This document shows positions 59,425-64,000 of a stretch of 64,000 nucleotides of DNA, piece after piece. Where the stretch lies: NCBI GenBank assembly GCA_024180945.1, contig JAKSGN010000003.1:1984001-2048000 (forward strand), in the 5' to 3' direction. Each line of letters begins with the position of its first letter. Within the stretch, counting starts at the first letter, position 1. The notes beneath the pieces were generated by a model. That model was given only the letters and a program-made list of their open reading frames with translations, was not told where the DNA came from and did not search any database. The translations under genes were made by a program, and so were the position numbers. The DNA is from Macrophomina tecta (Eukaryota; Ascomycota; Dothideomycetes; Botryosphaeriales; Botryosphaeriaceae).

Positions 59425-61509
59425 ATGTCGAATCCAGACGTTTCTGCGCTCCTGGGCGAGATCCTGTCCGGTCTCAAGACCCTGCAGCAGGACAACGCCC
59501 AACTCTCGTCGCAGGTTGATGCGATCAACGGTCGCGTCAACATGCTCGCGGGAATCAAGCAGGTCCAAGACACGGCGAACGCCCAAGCTCCCGCTGCGGT
59601 GCAGAATGACGACACCAAGCCGTCTGAGAGTGTGAAGGCAGTTAGTGAACAGTATGATGCTGGTGCTCCTGAACCGGCCGCACGCCGCTCAAGTACTTCT
59701 CTCAACAAGATCATCTTAACCTCCTACCCCGGCCAGGCTGGCGTTGACCCGATCCCGATGCAATGGGGTCATGTTGACCCGAACGTACGCGGCCCCGTCG
59801 TTGTCTCTCGTCATGCAAACACCATGAGGAGAAGGAACGGTACGTCAGCGCGTCAATACGTATGGCGCTTGAATGAAGCTTACGATTAATTGCAGCAATC
59901 GGTGCCCACGGCGGATCGTACTCTATCTATCATGCTCTGGCTGTTGCAAGCAAGAACTTGGACATCAACCACAAGCCCGATTTCACCAACACCGAGCCGG
60001 CCGCCGACATTGGGCCATTCCCTCAATGGAGCGATCCGAAGAAGATCGTATCGATGGACCCACTTGGGCATTTGGCGCCGTGGCTATATAAGGATTACAT
60101 TGATAAGGAGGGCGTCGAGATCAGGCCGACGATAGCGGTAACGAAGGCCCACATGAGACTGCCGGAGCTTGAGGAGAGCGTTAGGAAAGGCCGCCTCGTT
60201 CCGGACGGTAAGATCTGTCTCAATGAAACCGGAGAGCTGGCTGTCACGAAGTTCGCCGTTGAGCCTGTTTGGTACCTTCCCGGCGTGGCCGAGCGATTTG
60301 GAATTGGTAAGCGTGGCACAGGCTCATCAGTGTTGTATGCGATCTTTCAACTAATAGTGCTTCATGTAGACGAGGGGACTCTGCGCAGGACGCTATTTGA
60401 AGAGACGGGTGGCTCGTACCCGGAGCTCATCACCAGAGGGGATATTAAACTGTTCCTCCCTCCGATTGGTGGCTTGACCGTCTATGTCTTCGGTGATCCA
60501 GCCAAGATGTCCGATCCGAATGTGCGCCTGGCTCTCCGTGTGCACGACGAATGCAACGGCAGCGACGTGTTCGGCTCCGACATCTGCACGTGTCGGCCTT
60601 ACCTGATCTTCGGCATTGAGGAGGCTGTCAAAGAAGCGCAGAACGGCGGCAGCGGCGTTGTAATTTACTTCCGCAAGGAAGGCCGGGCGCTCGGCGAGGT
60701 TACGAAATACCTTGTTTACAATGCACGTATGTTTCAACGAATGAGTGAAACACTTGGCGCAGACTGAAAGGCTAATTTATGGGCGGCAGGCAAGCGTGGT
60801 ACCGATCGTATGTGACCGATCGGGAAGGTGATGATGAGGCGTGAAACGGGCTAACTGCTGGTAGGGGCGAGTGAATACTTCAAACGGACGGAAAACATCG
60901 CCGGCGTGAAGGTTTGTATCTGCAACACCATTAGTCGGCAGATCCTTAGCTGACGTGCTCTCACCGCAGGACATGCGCTTCCAGGCGCTGATGCCAGACG
61001 TGAGCACCAACCGCCTGCGCCCCCGCTCCAGCCCCTCTTTGTTGTCGTGTGATGACTGACCGACGGAGCACAGATTCTACACTGGCTCGGCATCACCAAG
61101 ATTGACCGGATGCTCAGCATGTCCAAGTAAGCCAGCACGCCCGCTACCCGCAGCACTCGTCACTGACCGTGCCGCAGCATGAAGCATGACGCTATCGTCG
61201 AGCAAGGGATTCCGATTCATGAACGTGTCCCGATCCCCGATGAGATGATTCCTGAGGACAGCCGGGTTGAGATTGATGCGAAGATCCATGCTGGCTATTG
61301 TAGGCAGCCCAAAATCCCATTGATTGACTCGCGTTCCACGTGGTGCGGTGCAACGGCTGACAGGCCCCAGTCACGACAGGAAAGGTGCTCAGCCTGGACG
61401 AGCTGGCCAGTGTGCAAGGACGTGCATGGGATGACGTTGATGTAAGTGGTTGCAAAACAAGGCAGGCTCAGGACGCGCGACGCCGCTGACACACAAACCA
61501 CAGCATTAA
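59425..61509 (+). CDS. URC1: Urc1-type GTP cyclohydrolase II-like protein (uracil catabolism)
   Basis: Member of the GTP cyclohydrolase II superfamily carrying the extra N-terminal domain (GTP_CH_N) found in Urc1, which in Lachancea kluyveri is essential for uracil catabolism by the URC pathway. Ten exons (59425-59839, 59896-60306, 60370-60726, 60790-60807, 60865-60911, 60970-60999, 61074-61126, 61178-61299, 61371-61441, 61504-61509) give 509 residues. Order: coiled N-terminus (LLGEILSGLKTLQQDNAQL), the GTP_CH_N signature DPNVRGPVVVSRHANTMRRR and NAIGAHGGSYSIYHALAVAS, then the cyclohydrolase core. Zinc cysteines are 337, 348 and 350 in VHDECNGSDVFGSDICTC, followed by YFRKEGRALGEVTKYLVYNA. It is not the riboflavin enzyme Rib1, which lacks the N-domain. 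The last exon is only CAT TAA. Confidence 0.9.
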
Positions 61510-62899
61510 TTAGCGCCCCGCTGGGCGCTGGGACCGCGATGGCCCGCTGGGCCGCTGGGCTGCTGGGGTCGAGGAGGAGGCACGGTTGCTCTTTGCGGGG
61601 GAGCGCACGGGAAGGACAGGGGACAGGCACATGGATCCTGATGGGTGGGATTTAGATTCTGCTATCTCGGAGCCGCTGCCACATTGGCGGGTTTGAGATA
61701 CTAGATTTTTTGACGCGGAGACTAGAAGAATGCATCCGCTGATCCAATGCCGTGTGCTGCAGCCTGCCGGCGGCGGCGGAACAGCGTACCTTAACACGAT
61801 CCATGGCCGCGCTTGCGCTGGTGGCCCGGCCCGAAAGACGACGGTCGTCGATGGGCGCGATCAAAAGCCGGTGAGCGGCGCGGCGGGGCATCGTGATGAA
61901 GCAGAAGCAGCTGCGGCGGCGGCGCCAGTAGCCAGCAGCGAGCAACAGCACTCATCAGCACATGCGCGCGCTTCCGGTAGAGCGGGCGAGGCGGCGGCGG
62001 CGGCGGCGGCGGCGGCCGCGTAGGCGTCAGTTGTCAGTTGTCAGTCGTCGTCGTCGTCCTCATGGACCGCGGTGGAAGCGAGTCGTCTGACCGGCTCGCG
62101 CAACGGCCAAGGTACGCGTGTGGCATCCGAGTCAGGCCTCAGTTGGCGGGAGGTCGGATCCTTTACGTGTCGGGCGCTGCCTGGCAGTTTGCCCCCCAGC
62201 ACACCACCCACCAGGCTGCGGGCGGGCGGTCGGCTCGAAGCCGCGGTGCCAACGCAATCCAGGTTAGTGGCACTCCATGGCCCATGGGAGATGCTGGCGG
62301 CCGCCCGGCAATGGAATGGACTGACCAGCCTGGCCAGCAAGTGCTGGGTCCTGACACGCTGGAGCCGGGCCAAATCGGCCGAATGCGACGCAACAACTGC
62401 GTCGAACCGCCGTCGATACGGGCGGCACTTCCCCGATGATGGCCGGGCTGGGGCCTCCTCCAGCCCACCGACCCAGTCATCCAGGGGTTCTAGACGGCGA
62501 TTATCCAGAGGGGCGCCATCCGCTCTGGCATGGCCTTCCCCACCTGCCGGCCAGGCGTGCCCACAGCTCACCGCACAGCAGAGCTTATGCACCGGCTGTC
62601 TGTCCGCGTATAAACGCTTGACAGCGCACCGAGGCTCGCTCCTGCGATCAAATCCACGTCTTCCAGCCCAAGTGCTTCCCATCCATTGGTCCTAGCCGAA
62701 ACCGGTTATTCAACGCGTGCGGTCCCGGGTGCCCGCATATCAAGGCTGCATCCCCAGCGCACATCTGCCGCTTTCCAGTCTATCAGATCCTCCCAAGCCA
62801 CCACGCCAGAGCACAGCTGCCGGACACCTGCCGCTCTCCTCACTTCGCATTACACAGACATCTTTCTTGATATTCGCCTCGTCCGCCTCCACTATCACC
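61510..62899. other. GC-rich intergenic stretch
   Basis: 1.4 kb with a GCG microsatellite at 61991-62019. Frames of up to 213 codons on both strands are Arg/Ala/Gly-rich composition artefacts. The right end contains the promoter of the small unknown gene. Confidence 0.5.
61991..62019. repeat. GCG/GGC trinucleotide microsatellite
   Basis: About nine uninterrupted GCG units. Confidence 0.9.
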
Positions 62900-63403
62900 A
62901 TGGCGAGCAAGTTCTACATCCAGATGCCGCCCTCTCAGAACCCGAAGCAGCCCTCGTCGCGCCGCTCGCCCCTCACGCCATCGAGTCCCGGCGTTTCGCC
63001 GCCCTCATTGACTACTCACAACTCTTGCGCCTCGAGACACGACGCCGGCGTGCACCCTGCTAAAGCGACCGCAATCCTCACCAGAATGGCCTCGAACGGC
63101 TCCCGGAGGTCCTCAAATCCCACAAGTCTTCCTCAGTCTCCTGGTACGTGGGCCCCAAGGCGCTGGATACCTGCACGTTTTCTTACGTCCATCGCAGAGG
63201 AGAGGTCGAGTATCAACTCGGACTCGTCAGACTACTGGTACCACGGTAGAAAAGAAGGTTTGTAAACACAACTCTCTTGTTTGCACTACTTTGGCATGCT
63301 AATGATGTATGCTTCTGCAGGCGGATACATTAGCTTTCCAGACTTCGAGAAGTACTGCTCGTCAAGTCAGAACGAAGACAACTACCAGGACGAGAGAACA
63401 TGA
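62900..63403 (+). CDS. Small hypothetical protein, Ser/Pro-rich with a GGYISFPDFEKYC tail
   Basis: Three exons (62900-63143, 63198-63257, 63321-63403) give 128 residues. Introns of 54 and 63 nt have good donors (GTACGT, GTTTGT) and acceptors (GCAG, GCAG), and all phases match. This supports a real gene although no domain is recognised. The N-terminal two thirds are disordered (KFYIQMPPSQNP, Ser/Pro/Arg-rich, several RRS sites that could be phosphorylated). The C-terminal third (SDSSDYWYHGRKEGGYISFP) is aromatic and acidic and looks like the conserved part. No signal peptide or membrane helix. Function unknown. Confidence 0.65.
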
Positions 63404-64000
63404 GATGCACTCGGCATTGCACCCGCAGTAGCACCATCTCTTTTCATCCTCGAGTTTTGCTCCAACCCTCAGGATGATCTTTCCTCTTCGACGTGTCGCG
63501 GAATTGAATTTGCGAACCGCGACTATTCACTCATCATCCTTGACCCAGCTTCCAGGCATGGACCGTGGTCGGGACTTTTTCCGGGGCGGTTGCATATCTG
63601 AGCAGCGCCTCCGGTATGCTAGGAGATATCCGAGGCGGCGTTTGGGGAGGTTTTTTTTTTTTTTTTTTCACAGACGGTTTAGTGCAAGCATCATGCATCA
63701 TCCACCCCAGCGTTCAGCTGTGGCACAGTGAGGGGTTGGGTATCATGTAGGGCACGGTCAACAGGGCTGAGATGGGATCACCCACGATGTTACCGAGATC
63801 TCATTGGGGCAACATACCTTAAGAAATATTAATAAACACGGGCATCCACGCCTGTCGCTTCTTCGAACCAACCATTTGGCGTACATTGTGCATTTGCTTT
63901 GCGAGCTGTGACGTCGACCGAGCGACGGAGTGGTCGCCACGGACGGCTTCGGTTGGCCTGTCCGTCGTGCGCCCGTTCGGTCCTTGCTCAGAGTTTTCCA
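63404..64000. other. Right end of window
   Basis: Downstream of the small gene, with an 18-nt T run at 63651-63668. No gene is recognised up to the edge. Confidence 0.5.
63651..63668. repeat. Poly(T) tract, 18 nt
   Basis: Homopolymer about 250 bp beyond the stop of the small gene. Confidence 0.95.

Noticed and set aside
62041..62695. Overlapping 207- and 213-codon frames on opposite strands
   Set aside because: Both are GC-driven; no family resemblance, and neither has intron signals although neighbours do.

Overview
The window looks like a contig from a filamentous ascomycete (Pezizomycotina, possibly Dothideomycetes). Almost every recognisable gene is split by 45-60 bp GT-AG introns with CTRAC-like branch sites. 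The gene set is fungal: CFEM protein, DUF7580 protein, class V myosin, URC1, SLC45-type sugar transporter, P450. The ribosomal protein and tRNA genes are eukaryotic. Species cannot be named from the sequence. Exon coordinates were placed by hand from splice sites and checked for reading-frame continuity.

Layout. About 1-19.9 kb is gene-poor and accessory-like. It holds a cut-off zinc alcohol dehydrogenase, an unknown protein, a DUF7580-type protein, a secreted S10 serine carboxypeptidase, a BAR protein (Rvs161/Hob3) divergent from mitochondrial tryptophanyl-tRNA synthetase, and a small secreted CFEM protein. A stretch of about 6.6 kb follows (13.4-20.0 kb) in which I see only two intron-containing tRNA genes (His-GTG, Gly-GCC) flanking an AT-rich patch. 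About 20-64 kb is dense and mostly housekeeping. On the + strand are the SLC45-like sucrose/alpha-glucoside transporter, NAP1 histone chaperone, 3-phosphoglycerate dehydrogenase, ribosomal protein eL33 and a C78 (ZUP1/Mug105-like) peptidase with a broken frame. On the - strand are class V myosin and a P450 that lacks its heme-cysteine loop. Then come ITPase (+), Fap7, glucose-6-phosphate dehydrogenase, an Imo32/ABHD11-like hydrolase, Rheb GTPase and Wapl (all -), Fur1 uracil phosphoribosyltransferase (+), Elf1 (-), Urc1 (+) and a small unknown protein (+).

How genes relate. Most neighbours share no pathway. The exception is the right end, where FUR1 (uracil to UMP) and URC1 (GTP cyclohydrolase II-like enzyme of the uracil-catabolism pathway) lie 2 kb apart with ELF1 between them. 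ZWF1 (NADPH supply), ITPase and Fap7 form a run of nucleotide and redox genes, but this is probably chance.

Most worth a second look: the P450 without a cysteine ligand, the frameshift that separates the catalytic Cys from His/Asp in the C78 peptidase, the ATG-only first exon of ELF1, the unusually long tRNA introns, a possible secreted-protein ORF split by a 20-nt homopolymer, and the FUR1/URC1 linkage. I found no CRISPR array, rRNA operon or intact transposon.
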